From NCBI RefSeq assembly GCF_900107485.1, contig NZ_FNQE01000008.1, forward strand, positions 1-64,000: a stretch of 64,000 nucleotides of DNA. The letters run 5' to 3'. Shown here piece by piece: positions 8,092 to 16,607 of the stretch (positions within the stretch are counted from its first letter, which is position 1; each line of letters starts with the position of its first letter). Made by a program: the position numbers and the translations under genes. The DNA is from Proteiniborus ethanoligenes. GTDB taxonomy: Bacteria; Bacillota; Clostridia; Tissierellales; Proteiniboraceae. Below the pieces are notes generated by a model. The model did no database searches. It had not been told where the DNA came from and worked only from the letters and a program-made list of their open reading frames with translations.

Positions 8092-8952
8092 TTACGCAAG
8101 AGAAAGCGTAATAATTCCTATTGTCATTAGACATATACCAACTAGCTTTATCTTAGTCAATTTTTCTGAAAGAAATTTAACACCAAGAAATGTACCAATC
8201 AGTATGCTAAGCTCCCTTATAGGAGCCACGTAGTAAACAGGAATAGAGACCATAGCCGTAAGCACTAAAATATAAGATAAAGGGGATAATATTGCTACGG
8301 TAAGAACGCCCTTTTTATGATGAAGTATTAATTGTTTGAGCTTATCTTTTCTACCTAGTGCATAGGGTGTAAGAAGTAGGACTCTTCCTAAATTTGATAA
8401 CCAATCTAGAAGAATTGGCGGTAACATAAGCTTGCTCACGGCTATCTTATCAAAAATAGTATAAGAGGCAATTGCCAGACCACATAAAAAAGCATAAACT
8501 AGAGAGCTATCTTTATTTGAATTAATAATTAAGGCAGGATTTCCCGTAATTGAAACAATTCCTAATATGATTAAAAGGATACCAATTATTGCAACTAAAG
8601 ATGCACTTTCCTTTAAGAAAATAATTGCTATTATAGTTGAAAATAGTGGGCCTGTCCCACGAGCTAAAGGATATATTATAGATAGATTTCCAACACGATA
8701 GCCTCTGTTTAGCAATATGAAATAAACAGAATGTAATATTGTACTTCCCAGAATGAAAGGAATAAAATGAAATTGGAAATTGATATCATAAATAAATAAA
8801 GATGCTAAAACGAATGGGAAATAAATAATAGAAGAAGTAAGTGAAAATAACCAAATGAAGGTTGAATCACTTTTAATCTTTTTCGTAGCATAGTTCCATG
8901 TAGCATGACAAACTGCAGAAAAAATAATCAGTGAAAAGCCGATGATTGTCAT
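8092..8952 (-). CDS. EamA/DMT family transporter
   Basis: A 286-residue hydrophobic protein with about ten predicted membrane helices arranged as two EamA halves (roughly 1-140 and 145-286), the drug/metabolite transporter superfamily architecture. Recognisable features are ATWNYATKKI after the first helix, the motif near YPLARGTGPLFSTIIAI closing the first half, and PIRELSILIGTFLGVKFLSE in the second half. ATG start behind GGAGGG. It is transcribed alone on the reverse strand. Typical cargoes are amino acids or metabolites, exported; the specific one is not inferable. Confidence 0.88.
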   Translation of the reverse strand: MTIIGFSLIIFSAVCHATWNYATKKIKSDSTFIWLFSLTSSIIYFPFVLASLFIYDINFQFHFIPFILGSTILHSVYFILLNRGYRVGNLSIIYPLARGTGPLFSTIIAIIFLKESASLVAIIGILLIILGIVSITGNPALIINSNKDSSLVYAFLCGLAIASYTIFDKIAVSKLMLPPILLDWLSNLGRVLLLTPYALGRKDKLKQLILHHKKGVLTVAILSPLSYILVLTAMVSIPVYYVAPIRELSILIGTFLGVKFLSEKLTKIKLVGICLMTIGIITLSLA

Positions 8953-9399
8953 TAAAGCCCTCCATTGTGAGAGATATATTTTCCTTCATATGATATTATA
9001 TATATATAAACGATAGATGTTAAGTCCCAAATATAGATATTAAAAAATATAATAGGACAGCTAAACATTGAACTGATTCTGTCAAGTAGGCATTATGATT
9101 TTCAATATTTGAAGGATGAGGATGTTGAAGGGAGTTGTACTTTATCTTTTGTTAGGTCTTAATTAAATCAGATAATATTGTAATAATCTAATTTACTGAA
9201 ACAAATAATAAAATATTTAAAACCTAGTATGATAAAAAATATTTGGCATAAGAAGAAATAAACAGGTTAATACCATTAAAATACCGTATTATTCAGGAAT
9301 GAATTTTACGGTATTTTTTATACTAAATTATTAAGAACAAGATATTGGTGCAAGGATAGGTTATACAAAAAGTCATTTATAAAAAATCTTTAAAAAAGA
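8953..9399. other. Gene-free spacer with decayed coding traces
   Basis: This spacer contains no complete gene. A start-less open stretch around 9045-9162 reads on the forward strand as QLNIELILSSRHYDFQYLK and beyond, and ends SFVRS before a TAA. It looks like the tail of a lost gene of unknown family. An isolated terminator hairpin lies at 9279-9320 (separate entry), consistent with a deleted upstream gene. Confidence 0.35.
9279..9320 (+). terminator. Orphan rho-independent terminator
   Basis: Arms 9279-9288 (AAATACCGTA) and 9307-9316 pair perfectly and are followed by a T-run. No intact forward gene precedes it, so it probably belonged to the decayed gene in the spacer. It shields the padR promoter from read-through. 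Confidence 0.75.
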
Positions 9400-9455
9400 T
9401 TGACTTTTGTGGCAAATATTTATAAGATATATATCAATACGATACATATCTTATA
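9400..9455 (+). promoter_or_regulatory. Promoter and inverted-repeat operator of the PadR gene
   Basis: A TTGACT -35 box (9400-9405) is followed by an AT-rich -10 region that merges with a perfect 10-bp inverted repeat, TATAAGATAT at 9421-9430 and ATATCTTATA at 9446-9455. An inner TATC/GATA pair lies between them. PadR proteins commonly repress their own promoters through such dyads, so autoregulation is likely. Confidence 0.55.
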
Positions 9456-9478
9456 AATATATAAAAAGGAATGATAAA

Positions 9479-9991
9479 ATGATAAGATTTATAATTTTAG
9501 GTTTCCTAACTTGTGGGCAATTTACAGGCTATGATATTAGACAAATGATGACTTATAGCACTTCAAATTTTATGAGTGCCAGCTTTGGTAGCATATATCC
9601 TGCATTAAATAAATTAGAAAAAGAAGGGCTAATAAGCTCAACAAAAGTTATCGAAAATGGAAGATTTAAAAAGGTATATACTATTAATAAAACTGGAGAA
9701 GAAGAATTTATGACTTGGTTAGAAGAGCCTATAGATTTTATGAGATCTTATGAGGACATTCTTGCTAAGGTATTTTTTTATGGAAAGCTCCCAAAGGAAA
9801 AGATTAAAGAACTTTTAGAGCAATTAATCAATGATATCAATAAAAAAATAGAAGAACTCCAAAATCTTGAGACTATGATTAAGAACGGAGCAGGACATTT
9901 TGAAATATCAACCCTTTATTTTGGGATAGATCATTTAAAATTCATGGCTGACTGGTATAGAAAATTTGCAAATGATTTAAATAGTATATAA
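9479..9991 (+). CDS. PadR family transcriptional regulator
   Basis: A winged-helix repressor of about 170 residues. The N-terminal PadR domain is clear: ILGFLTCGQFTGYDIRQMM, then FGSIYPALNKLEKEGLISS, the recognition helix and start of the wing. The second half (about 95-170) is the helical Vir_act_alpha_C-type dimerisation domain. An ATG at 9479 follows AAAAGGA and aligns with the normal PadR N-terminus; a longer frame upstream would place the start inside the operator. It lies 15 bases before two flavodoxin-fold genes, which it probably controls together with itself. Confidence 0.88.
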   Translation: MIRFIILGFLTCGQFTGYDIRQMMTYSTSNFMSASFGSIYPALNKLEKEGLISSTKVIENGRFKKVYTINKTGEEEFMTWLEEPIDFMRSYEDILAKVFFYGKLPKEKIKELLEQLINDINKKIEELQNLETMIKNGAGHFEISTLYFGIDHLKFMADWYRKFANDLNSI

Positions 9992-10006
9992 AGGAGGCTG
10001 TGTAAA

Positions 10007-10579
10007 TTGAAGGCATTGATACTTAATGGGGAATTAAAAGAAGGAAATAGTATTGGAATAATAAACAAACTTACAGAAGAAATACTTGTTGAAAAAGGAT
10101 ATGAGGTGAAATCTGTTTTACTTCGTGAAAAACAAGTAGGCGAGTGTATAGGCTGCTTTGGCTGCTGGGTAAAGACACCAGGAATTTGTATAATAGATGA
10201 CTATGGTCGTTCTCTTACAGAAGCTATTATAAATATGGATACTGTAATATATCTTACTCCTGTTGTCTATGGAGGATATTCATCTGAACTCAAAAAAGCT
10301 GTAGATAGAATAATTCCACTGATCTTACCATTCTTTAAAAAAATTGAAGGTGAAATACATCATAAGGAAAGATATAAAAATTACCCAAAGATAGTAGTGC
10401 TTGGCGTGATGCCAGAAGAAGATAGTGAAATGGAAGAAATATTTAACAGCCTTATTAGGAGAAATTCTCTAAATTGGTATAATTCATTTACGGGAGGAAC
10501 AATAAAAAACGCATTAGAAGATGATATTATAAGCCAATTAAAGCAGAGGCTTATTGCTTTGGAGGTGGGAAAATGTTAA
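10007..10579 (+). CDS. Flavodoxin-fold NAD(P)H-dependent oxidoreductase with Cys motif
   Basis: A 190-residue flavodoxin-like protein of the NADPH-dependent FMN reductase/iron-sulfur flavoprotein group. The FMN phosphate loop follows the first strand (ALILNGELKEGNS). A CIGCFGCWVKTPGIC segment (CxxCxxC-x6-C) follows; in the family it binds a cluster or forms redox cysteines. LTPVVYGGYSSELKKAVDR matches the second FMN-binding region. TTG start behind AGGAGG. It overlaps the next gene by seven bases, so the two are translationally coupled, and both follow padR. It likely reduces quinones, nitro compounds or a redox signal; substrate unknown. Confidence 0.82.
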   Translation: MKALILNGELKEGNSIGIINKLTEEILVEKGYEVKSVLLREKQVGECIGCFGCWVKTPGICIIDDYGRSLTEAIINMDTVIYLTPVVYGGYSSELKKAVDRIIPLILPFFKKIEGEIHHKERYKNYPKIVVLGVMPEEDSEMEEIFNSLIRRNSLNWYNSFTGGTIKNALEDDIISQLKQRLIALEVGKC

Positions 10580-11250
10580 AGGAGAAGAAAGCTTTATTAT
10601 TAATTGGAAGCCCTAAGGTCAAAAATAGCACCTCAGAATCCTTAGGAGGTTATTTGCTTGAAGGGCTAATTAAAGTTGGATATACAAGTGAAAGGCTTCA
10701 TATACGTTCTATACTTAAAAGTAACGTAGAAGAACTTTTCAGTGGGGTAAATGCCGCAGATATAATTATAATTTCCTCTCCCTTATACGTAGATAGTTTA
10801 CCATCACCATTGATAAGAGCATTTGAACTTATAGCTAATAACAGAAATGAAAAGAAAATAGATAAAAAACAAAGTTTAATTGCTATAGTAAACAGTGGAT
10901 TTCCTGAATATTTTCATAATCACACTGCTCTTAGGATATGTGAAAACTTTGCATGTAGAAACAAATTTGAATGGCTAGGAGGTTTTGCATTAGGAGAAGG
11001 AGGAGCTATAAGTGGAAATCCTATTAAAAATCTAGGTGGAATGACTAGAAATATAGTAAAGGCTTTAGATATGGCAGCAGAAGCAATAAGCAATAATGAG
11101 AGTATTCCTATGGAGGCTATAGATTTGATGTCAAGAAAATTAATTCCCATAGGTATGTATACCTTTATTGCCAACAGAGGATGGGAAACCCAAGCTAAGA
11201 AGTTTGGTGTTAATAAGGATCTATATGCGAGGCCATATATTAAAGAATAA
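10573..11250 (+). CDS. Flavodoxin-fold NAD(P)H-dependent oxidoreductase
   Basis: A 225-residue protein of the same fold as its neighbour but without the cysteine cluster. LLLIGSPKVKNSTSESLG is the FMN phosphate-binding loop and IIISSPLYVDSLPSPLIRAF the second flavin-contact region. The C-terminal 60 residues are an extension seen in many clostridial NADPH-dependent FMN reductases. Its ATG lies within the end of the preceding gene. The pair may form a heteromeric or successive reductase under PadR control. Confidence 0.8.
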   Translation: MLKEKKALLLIGSPKVKNSTSESLGGYLLEGLIKVGYTSERLHIRSILKSNVEELFSGVNAADIIIISSPLYVDSLPSPLIRAFELIANNRNEKKIDKKQSLIAIVNSGFPEYFHNHTALRICENFACRNKFEWLGGFALGEGGAISGNPIKNLGGMTRNIVKALDMAAEAISNNESIPMEAIDLMSRKLIPIGMYTFIANRGWETQAKKFGVNKDLYARPYIKE

Positions 11251-11483
11251 TAGAATTTTTTATTGGATAATATTATTAATATATAGGATAACATTACAAT
11301 TTTCAAGCAACTGAATTTACAAAGCAAAAATGTGGTTTTTTGAGAATCTATGCTATAATATATACATCCATGCTGTAAATATTAAATAGCACTTAAAAAC
11401 TTTACTTTTACTAAGGAGTGAATAAGGTGTGTAGACTAAGAAATCATCTTCAAATTAAATAATAAAATTTGAGGAGGATAATA

Positions 11484-11897
11484 ATGAATAAAATAATAAT
11501 TAAAGAAGATGTTATGCCTAGTACTGAAGAATTGCTATATTTGTATAATGACGTAGAATGGCATGCTTATACAGCTGACAAGATAAATCTGAAAAAAGCT
11601 ATTGATAACTCGCTGAAGGTAGTAACTGCTTGGGATGATGAAAAGCTAGTTGGGTTAATTCGTGTAGTAGGAGATGGGCATACAATAATTTATATACAAG
11701 ATATTTTAATTCTAAAAAGCTATCAAGAACAAGGTATTGGCAGCAAACTATTAAAACTAATTCTAAAGAAATATAAATCAATTTGTCAGATCGTTTTAAT
11801 GACAGAGCAAACTGAAAAAACAGTAGGGTTTTATCAAAAAAATGGAATGGCAAAAGTTGATGATTACAACGGGGTTGCCTTTGTAAAATATAACTAG
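11484..11897 (+). CDS. GNAT family N-acetyltransferase
   Basis: A 137-residue GNAT protein. It begins with a typical NDVEWHAYTADKINLKKAI segment, has the strand IYIQDILIL followed by the acetyl-CoA loop QEQGIG, and ends with a KTVGFYQKNGM signature, close to YhfO-type acetyltransferases. ATG 11484 is preceded by an ideal GAGGAGG. An in-frame TTG 15 bases upstream overlaps that site and is unlikely to be used. A strong terminator follows. Confidence 0.87.
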   Translation: MNKIIIKEDVMPSTEELLYLYNDVEWHAYTADKINLKKAIDNSLKVVTAWDDEKLVGLIRVVGDGHTIIYIQDILILKSYQEQGIGSKLLKLILKKYKSICQIVLMTEQTEKTVGFYQKNGMAKVDDYNGVAFVKYN

Positions 11898-11976
11898 GGT
11901 ATATTATTTATATGCAATTTATATAAGTACTAAAAGCTGGAGATGAACTGTAGCAATGAGTTATCTTCTTGCTAAC

Positions 11977-12025
11977 AAAAAAACTAGTAGGCTTATTATA
12001 ATAGAAAGCCACTAGTTTTTTTATT
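11977..12025 (+). terminator. Rho-independent terminator
   Basis: Arms 11979-11988 (AAAAACTAGT) and 12011-12020 pair perfectly, with a further AGGCT/AGCC extension inside, and a T-run follows. It ends the GNAT transcript. Confidence 0.85.
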
Positions 12026-12126
12026 TTGATTATTTTTGCAACCCTTATATAAATCCTATAAGATTTAGAAAAAATATATAGTAGAAAATTACCATATTTA
12101 CACTGTAAATTATTTCAAATAATATC

Positions 12127-12182
12127 TTGATATATATTTTTTACAAATGTAGAATATATATAAAATGAAGCTCTACATTTGT
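12127..12182 (+). promoter_or_regulatory. Promoter with BlaI/MecI-like operator
   Basis: TTGATA (12127-12132) and TAGAAT (12150-12155) are 17 bases apart. TACAAATGTA, the BlaI/MecI core palindrome TACAnnTGTA, covers 12142-12151 and so overlaps the spacer and -10 box. A 10-bp inverted copy of the flank (ACAAATGTAG at 12141-12152, CTACATTTGT at 12173-12182) gives a second half-site. Repression by a BlaI-type protein encoded elsewhere is likely. Confidence 0.5.
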
Positions 12183-12198
12183 TTGAGGAGGAAAAAAT

Positions 12199-13425
12199 AT
12201 GCTTAGAAAAAGAATTGCTAGTTTATTTGATTTGCGTCATAAAAAGAAAGGTTTTACGTTTATTTTAATGATAATTCTACTTGCTAGCACTTTAGGATTA
12301 TGTATTAGCTGTACTCAGAGCACAGATTCTAAATCTAATGATATGATTATTTATGAAAACAAGGAACTTGGGTTTTCAATGGAACTTCCACAGGAATGGA
12401 AGGATAGATATATCATAGAAGAATTAGAGGATGGTATTGATATTTTTAGTAAAAAGAACTACCAAGGAGGATTACTTTTTAGTTTAAGACGAGTAATAGG
12501 AGAATTGATTACAGAAGAAGATATGAAGCAAGCACCTGTTGGGCAGAAAATTGTTCTACAAGATAATGGATACACCTATTTTATAAGAATGCCATCTGAT
12601 GTACAGTATCCGCCTGATAATGAAGAACTAAGTCAAGAATACACGTCTATGTCCGAGCAGGTTTCTGAAATCATCAAAAGTATATCAAGTGTTGGGAATC
12701 AAAAGCCTAAGGCATTAAACGAGGGATTTAAGGTAGTAGGAACCAGCTTTTTTACTTTAGAGATACCAAGTGACTGTGACATAAAAACCTTTGAGGATTC
12801 TGTGCTGTTATGGGATATTTATAAAGGCAATGACAGGATAGGATATATTGATATGGTTCCATATAAGGCTATAGAGTCAACAGAAGAAAATATAGGTGAT
12901 GAAAATATAATACATATGACAAATGATGAGATACAGCGAAAAGCGAGGATACAGCTGTTTACTGATGATTTAGATCAAACAGCAAAAGAAAAAATTAAAG
13001 AAAGTTTCTTATTCACAGATGGCCCCTATAATGTTGTAGATTTGCAATCTACAGCAGGATTATACCTTGATGGCGGAGGTAAAAAAATATTTGGGAAGAT
13101 AGAAGATATTCAGATGGAAAATGGAGTCCCTGTGGCTATTAATATTAAGGTAATGGAGTTCATATCTGATGGGCCAGATGGTGAAAAAAATCCTAATGGC
13201 TTTCATATTAAAGATTTAAATAAGATTGAAGGATATTCCCTAGAATCCAGTGTTTTAGTTGCACCACTTGTAGCACCAAACTATAGCACCTATAGCACTT
13301 ATGGAATATATCCCTTAGACGAAGTTTTTATTGAAAGCTACGAGCATCTAAAAGACTTTTTTTATGATTTTATCATAGGTAAAGACGGTCAATTAAAAAT
13401 CATCCTAGGACACTATGTACCTTAG
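12199..13425 (+). CDS. Lipoprotein with a BlaR1-like membrane lead
   Basis: A 408-residue exported protein. The N-terminus, MLRKRIASLFDLRHKKKG followed by one hydrophobic helix and CISC, resembles the membrane segment found after the protease domain in BlaR1/M56 proteins, and also gives a plausible lipobox (Cys near residue 38). The remainder is extracytoplasmic with two similar halves: IIYENKELGFSMELPQEWKD (about 52-70) and FKVVGTSFFTLEIPSDCDIK (about 178-200), both like PsbP/MOG1-type folds. A C-terminal unit near 270-408 ends in a YSTYSTYGIYPL segment. No M56 protease domain is present. Regulation by a BlaI-like repressor is suggested upstream, so it may belong to a wall-stress response. 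Function unknown. Confidence 0.65.
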   Translation: MLRKRIASLFDLRHKKKGFTFILMIILLASTLGLCISCTQSTDSKSNDMIIYENKELGFSMELPQEWKDRYIIEELEDGIDIFSKKNYQGGLLFSLRRVIGELITEEDMKQAPVGQKIVLQDNGYTYFIRMPSDVQYPPDNEELSQEYTSMSEQVSEIIKSISSVGNQKPKALNEGFKVVGTSFFTLEIPSDCDIKTFEDSVLLWDIYKGNDRIGYIDMVPYKAIESTEENIGDENIIHMTNDEIQRKARIQLFTDDLDQTAKEKIKESFLFTDGPYNVVDLQSTAGLYLDGGGKKIFGKIEDIQMENGVPVAINIKVMEFISDGPDGEKNPNGFHIKDLNKIEGYSLESSVLVAPLVAPNYSTYSTYGIYPLDEVFIESYEHLKDFFYDFIIGKDGQLKIILGHYVP

Positions 13426-13519
13426 AAGGTCGTTTATTTTAAAATAGTACTAAAGTTATATTTTCCTAATTAAAATATAGAAAAATAACGAAGATTTTCT
13501 CTTAAATCAATAAATTGTT

Positions 13520-13553
13520 GACGTGCTTTTATAAGTACGTCTTTTGTTTTTTT
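13520..13553 (+). terminator. Rho-independent terminator
   Basis: Arms 13520-13528 (GACGTGCTT) and 13533-13541 (AAGTACGTC) pair with one G-T wobble around a TTAT loop, and a long T-rich tract follows. It ends the lipoprotein transcript. Confidence 0.8.
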
Positions 13554-13680
13554 GTAATAAATATCAGAAATATACTGAAAATTTAAAATTTTTTTATTTA
13601 TTTTATTAATAGCTCTAAGGCTGATGTAGTATGGACTAAGTAAATTAGCTTCCATTTATGGGAACGATTTCCTGCATAAA

Positions 13681-13726
13681 CCTGTAAAAATACAGGCTTG
13701 ACATTTATTTAATAGTCATATACTAT
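13681..13726 (+). promoter_or_regulatory. Promoter of the oligopeptide transporter operon
   Basis: TTGACA at 13698-13703 is followed, after 17 bases, by TACTAT (13721-13726). A small perfect hairpin (CCTGTA-AAAA-TACAGG, 13681-13696) lies directly upstream and could be an operator. No further operon-specific signal is evident. Confidence 0.5.
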
Positions 13727-13801
13727 TGACAAAAGTCTTCCGGAATGGACTTATACAGAAAATACAGAAAATTCATGCATTAATTACGAGGGGGAATGGT
13801 G

Positions 13802-15460
13802 TTGAATAAAAAATTATTTATTATCTTATTACTTGTATTAATTTTAACACTGACAGCATGTGGCAAATCCGATAGCGGCAATGTTGTTAAATCAGATGAG
13901 AATATGGGAGAGATTGTACCATCCATAACAATTTTAAGTTCTCTGCCAGAAGCGAATATGGTGAACTATGAAATGGCTAATGAGGTTGCTGAGGAGCTAA
14001 GAAAGCTTGGTGTAGATATTAAGGCTGAACCTATTGATTTTGCAGTATTAATAGATCGTATTTATGGTGATGACGAAGACTATGATGCTTATACTATAGG
14101 ATGGTCTGGTAGAATAGAAAGACTAGATCCTGATATGTTTATCCATTCTATAAATCATTCAAGTAATGCTAAGCCAGGCGGTAATAATACAGATAGATAT
14201 AGAAGCGATGAGTTTGATGCAGTTGCTGATGCTCAAAGACAAGAAATGGATGTTATGAAAAGACGAGATCTAGTATTTGAAGCACAAGAAATATTAGGCG
14301 AAGATGTTCCTAGAATTACATTATACAGCCGTGCAAACGTGCAAGCTTATAATAAAGACAAGTACAAAGGAGTTATCAACATACCTGGTGAAGGATTGTT
14401 TAATGAATGGACACCAATGTTTATTGAACCAAAAACTAACGATAAAGTTTTAAAGGTAGCAAGTAATATTAACCTAGATTCATTAAATCCTATGAAGGCA
14501 AAAAGTGTTTACGAATGGAGAAACTTAAGACTTATATATGACAAGCTTATAAGATTGAGTCCGGAAATTGAACCACAACCATGGGCAGCAACAGGCTGGG
14601 ATGTAATAGATGATACTACTGTAGATGTTCATTTAAGAAAAGGAATGAGCTTCCACGACGGGAAACCTGTAACTGTAGAAGATATTAAATTTACGTATGA
14701 GTCCTTTATTGAAAACGAAGTAGAATACTTTATGTCATTCCTAGAGCCAATAGATACAATCGAAATAACAGGAGAGAATACAGTTAGATTTAATCTTAAA
14801 AATCCGTATGCTCCATTCATTACAAATACATTGACACAAATTCCTATACTACCTAAGCATATTTGGGAAAATATTGAAGACCCACGTAATTATGATAACA
14901 GTAATCCAATAGGAAGTGGACCATTTGTATTTAAAAACTTTAGACCAGGTGAAGAGCTAGTAGCAGAAACTAATAGAGACTATTTCCAAGATATCAATAT
15001 AGATGGATACATATTCCAGATATTTGGTTCTCCAGAAGGTGTCTTGACAGCCTTAGAGCTAGGGAGTACAGATTTATTATCCTTTGACCTAGTACCTTCA
15101 CATATAGAGCAATTAAGCAATAATGAAGGTGGAAAATTCAGTCATTTAGAAGTAACGTCAGTAAATGACATAGGATTTTTCTACTTAGGAATGAATTTAG
15201 ATAGAGCTCCTTTTAATAACAAGGCATTTAGAATAGCTACTGCACATTTAGTAGATTATGATTTAGCATTAGATGTACACTTAAATGGATATGGTGGACG
15301 TGGTGGTGCTGGTTTAGTTATAAGTCCTGTTAATGAATTCTGGCACAATCCAAATGCTATTAAATATGATAAATACGATCCTGAAAAAGCAAGAGAAATC
15401 TTAAAGGAAGCAGGATTTACTTGGGATAAAGATGGAAAACTACGCATGCCTCTAGAATAA
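13802..15460 (+). CDS. Circularly permuted family 5 peptide-binding lipoprotein
   Basis: A 552-residue ABC-importer substrate-binding protein (SBP_bac_5: OppA/DppA/AppA). The signal peptide ends in the lipobox LTAC (Cys20). Unusually, residues about 38-208 are the family's normal C-terminal part: ITILSS, ANEVAEELRKLGVDIKAE, YDAYTIGWSG, LDPDMFIHS and VFEAQEILGEDVPRITLYSR. Residues about 214-552 are its normal N-terminal part: KVLKVASNINLDSLNP, LRLIYDKLIRL, VHLRKGMSFHDGKPVTVEDI and NPIGSGPFVF, ending at AREILKEAGFTWDKDGKL where the C-terminal part would normally begin. So this is a natural circular permutation in one uninterrupted frame. The TTG at 13802 is best placed behind GAGGGGG. It is the only binding protein in the operon; the cargo is probably peptides. 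Confidence 0.9.
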   Translation: MNKKLFIILLLVLILTLTACGKSDSGNVVKSDENMGEIVPSITILSSLPEANMVNYEMANEVAEELRKLGVDIKAEPIDFAVLIDRIYGDDEDYDAYTIGWSGRIERLDPDMFIHSINHSSNAKPGGNNTDRYRSDEFDAVADAQRQEMDVMKRRDLVFEAQEILGEDVPRITLYSRANVQAYNKDKYKGVINIPGEGLFNEWTPMFIEPKTNDKVLKVASNINLDSLNPMKAKSVYEWRNLRLIYDKLIRLSPEIEPQPWAATGWDVIDDTTVDVHLRKGMSFHDGKPVTVEDIKFTYESFIENEVEYFMSFLEPIDTIEITGENTVRFNLKNPYAPFITNTLTQIPILPKHIWENIEDPRNYDNSNPIGSGPFVFKNFRPGEELVAETNRDYFQDINIDGYIFQIFGSPEGVLTALELGSTDLLSFDLVPSHIEQLSNNEGGKFSHLEVTSVNDIGFFYLGMNLDRAPFNNKAFRIATAHLVDYDLALDVHLNGYGGRGGAGLVISPVNEFWHNPNAIKYDKYDPEKAREILKEAGFTWDKDGKLRMPLE

Positions 15461-15489
15461 AAGATAATACTTTTAAAAATAAAGCTACA

Positions 15490-15523
15490 AACATAAAAGT
15501 CGATGAATTTCGACTTTTATGTT
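15490..15523 (+). terminator. Intra-operon hairpin after the binding-protein gene
   Basis: A perfect 14-bp stem (15490-15503 with 15510-15523). Only a weak T-stretch follows, so it probably acts as a processing or partial termination point that keeps binding-protein mRNA above permease mRNA, as in many Opp operons. Confidence 0.75.
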
Positions 15524-15601
15524 TATAGTGCATAGATAATTTAGATGCTTTATAGATTCTATATTATGTAAGACAATTGGAATAGGAAGGGCGGTGGCTC
15601 A

Positions 15602-16576
15602 GTGCTCAAATACATATTAAAACGAGTATCAATAATGATTATAATGATTTTATTAGTCTCTACGATGATTTTTTTCTTGTTTAGATCCATGCCAGGTGAC
15701 CCAACTGCATTTATAATTGATCCTTCAATATCACAGGAAGCAAGAGAATTAATGCTAGAGAGATATGGTTTGAATGATAGTAAGTGGAAGCAGTACACAA
15801 TATTCATCAAAGATTTAATTAAGCTGGATTTTGGAGATTCCTTTTTTTATGGAAAACCAGTTATTCAAATAATTAAGGAAAGAATGCCAGCTACACTAAT
15901 TTTGATGTTTACAGCCATGCTATTTGCCTATTTAATTGGTATTTTTGGTGGTGCATGGATGGCTTGGAAAAGAGGTAGTGTAGCTGAATCAACAGGAATA
16001 ACACTTGCACTGCTTTTTCGCTCTGCACCTACGTTTTGGGTAGGGTTAATGGCCATATTACTCTTTTCCGTACAATTAAAATGGCTGCCAGCTCAAGGGA
16101 TGAGGACATCAGGATATACAGGTGAGACCTTTAAAGAAATTTTTTTAACTTTAGATTTTCTAAAGCATTTAATTCTACCATCTCTAGTAGCAGGTTTATA
16201 TTTTATAGCTACACCACTACTGATTATGAGAAATAGTATGTTAGAGGTTTTATCAGAGGATTATATTGAAATGGCTCATGCTAAAGGTCTTAGAGAAAGA
16301 GCTATTCTTTATAAGCATGCTGCAAGAAATGCTCTATTACCAGTTGTTACTGCAGGGGCTCTATTCATAGGCTCTGCCATAGGGGGACAAGTTCTTATTG
16401 AAGTCGTTTTTAGCTGGCCTGGATTAGGTAGAGAAATAGTTCAAGCAGTTACAAGGCATGACTATCCTTTGGCACAAGGTGCATTTATTATTATCTCATC
16501 TATACTAATGATTATGAATCTAGTGGCAGACGTTTTATATGCAGTTCTAGATCCTAGAATTTCATATGACAAGTAG
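15602..16576 (+). CDS. Peptide ABC transporter permease, OppB/DppB type
   Basis: A 324-residue inner-membrane permease of the BPD_transp_1 family. The N-terminus MLKYILKRVSIMIIMIL is typical of DppB, the first periplasmic loop carries the conserved FRSMPGDP, and the last third has the EAA loop (YIEMAHAKGLRERAILYKHA) that docks the ATPases, then EVVFSWPGLGREIVQA. Six membrane helices are expected. GTG start at 15602. It pairs with the OppC gene just downstream. Confidence 0.93.
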   Translation: MLKYILKRVSIMIIMILLVSTMIFFLFRSMPGDPTAFIIDPSISQEARELMLERYGLNDSKWKQYTIFIKDLIKLDFGDSFFYGKPVIQIIKERMPATLILMFTAMLFAYLIGIFGGAWMAWKRGSVAESTGITLALLFRSAPTFWVGLMAILLFSVQLKWLPAQGMRTSGYTGETFKEIFLTLDFLKHLILPSLVAGLYFIATPLLIMRNSMLEVLSEDYIEMAHAKGLRERAILYKHAARNALLPVVTAGALFIGSAIGGQVLIEVVFSWPGLGREIVQAVTRHDYPLAQGAFIIISSILMIMNLVADVLYAVLDPRISYDK

Positions 16577-16607
16577 CAGTAAAGAATAGAGCAGAGAGGT
16601 GAAAAGT

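Noticed and set aside
10920-11327. Reverse frame of 135 residues
   Set aside because: Covers the second flavodoxin-type gene in antisense and has no start signal.
13470-13655. Reverse-strand open frame of 61 residues
   Set aside because: The forward-strand terminator at 13520-13553 lies inside it, the ribosome binding site is poor, and no motif is recognisable.
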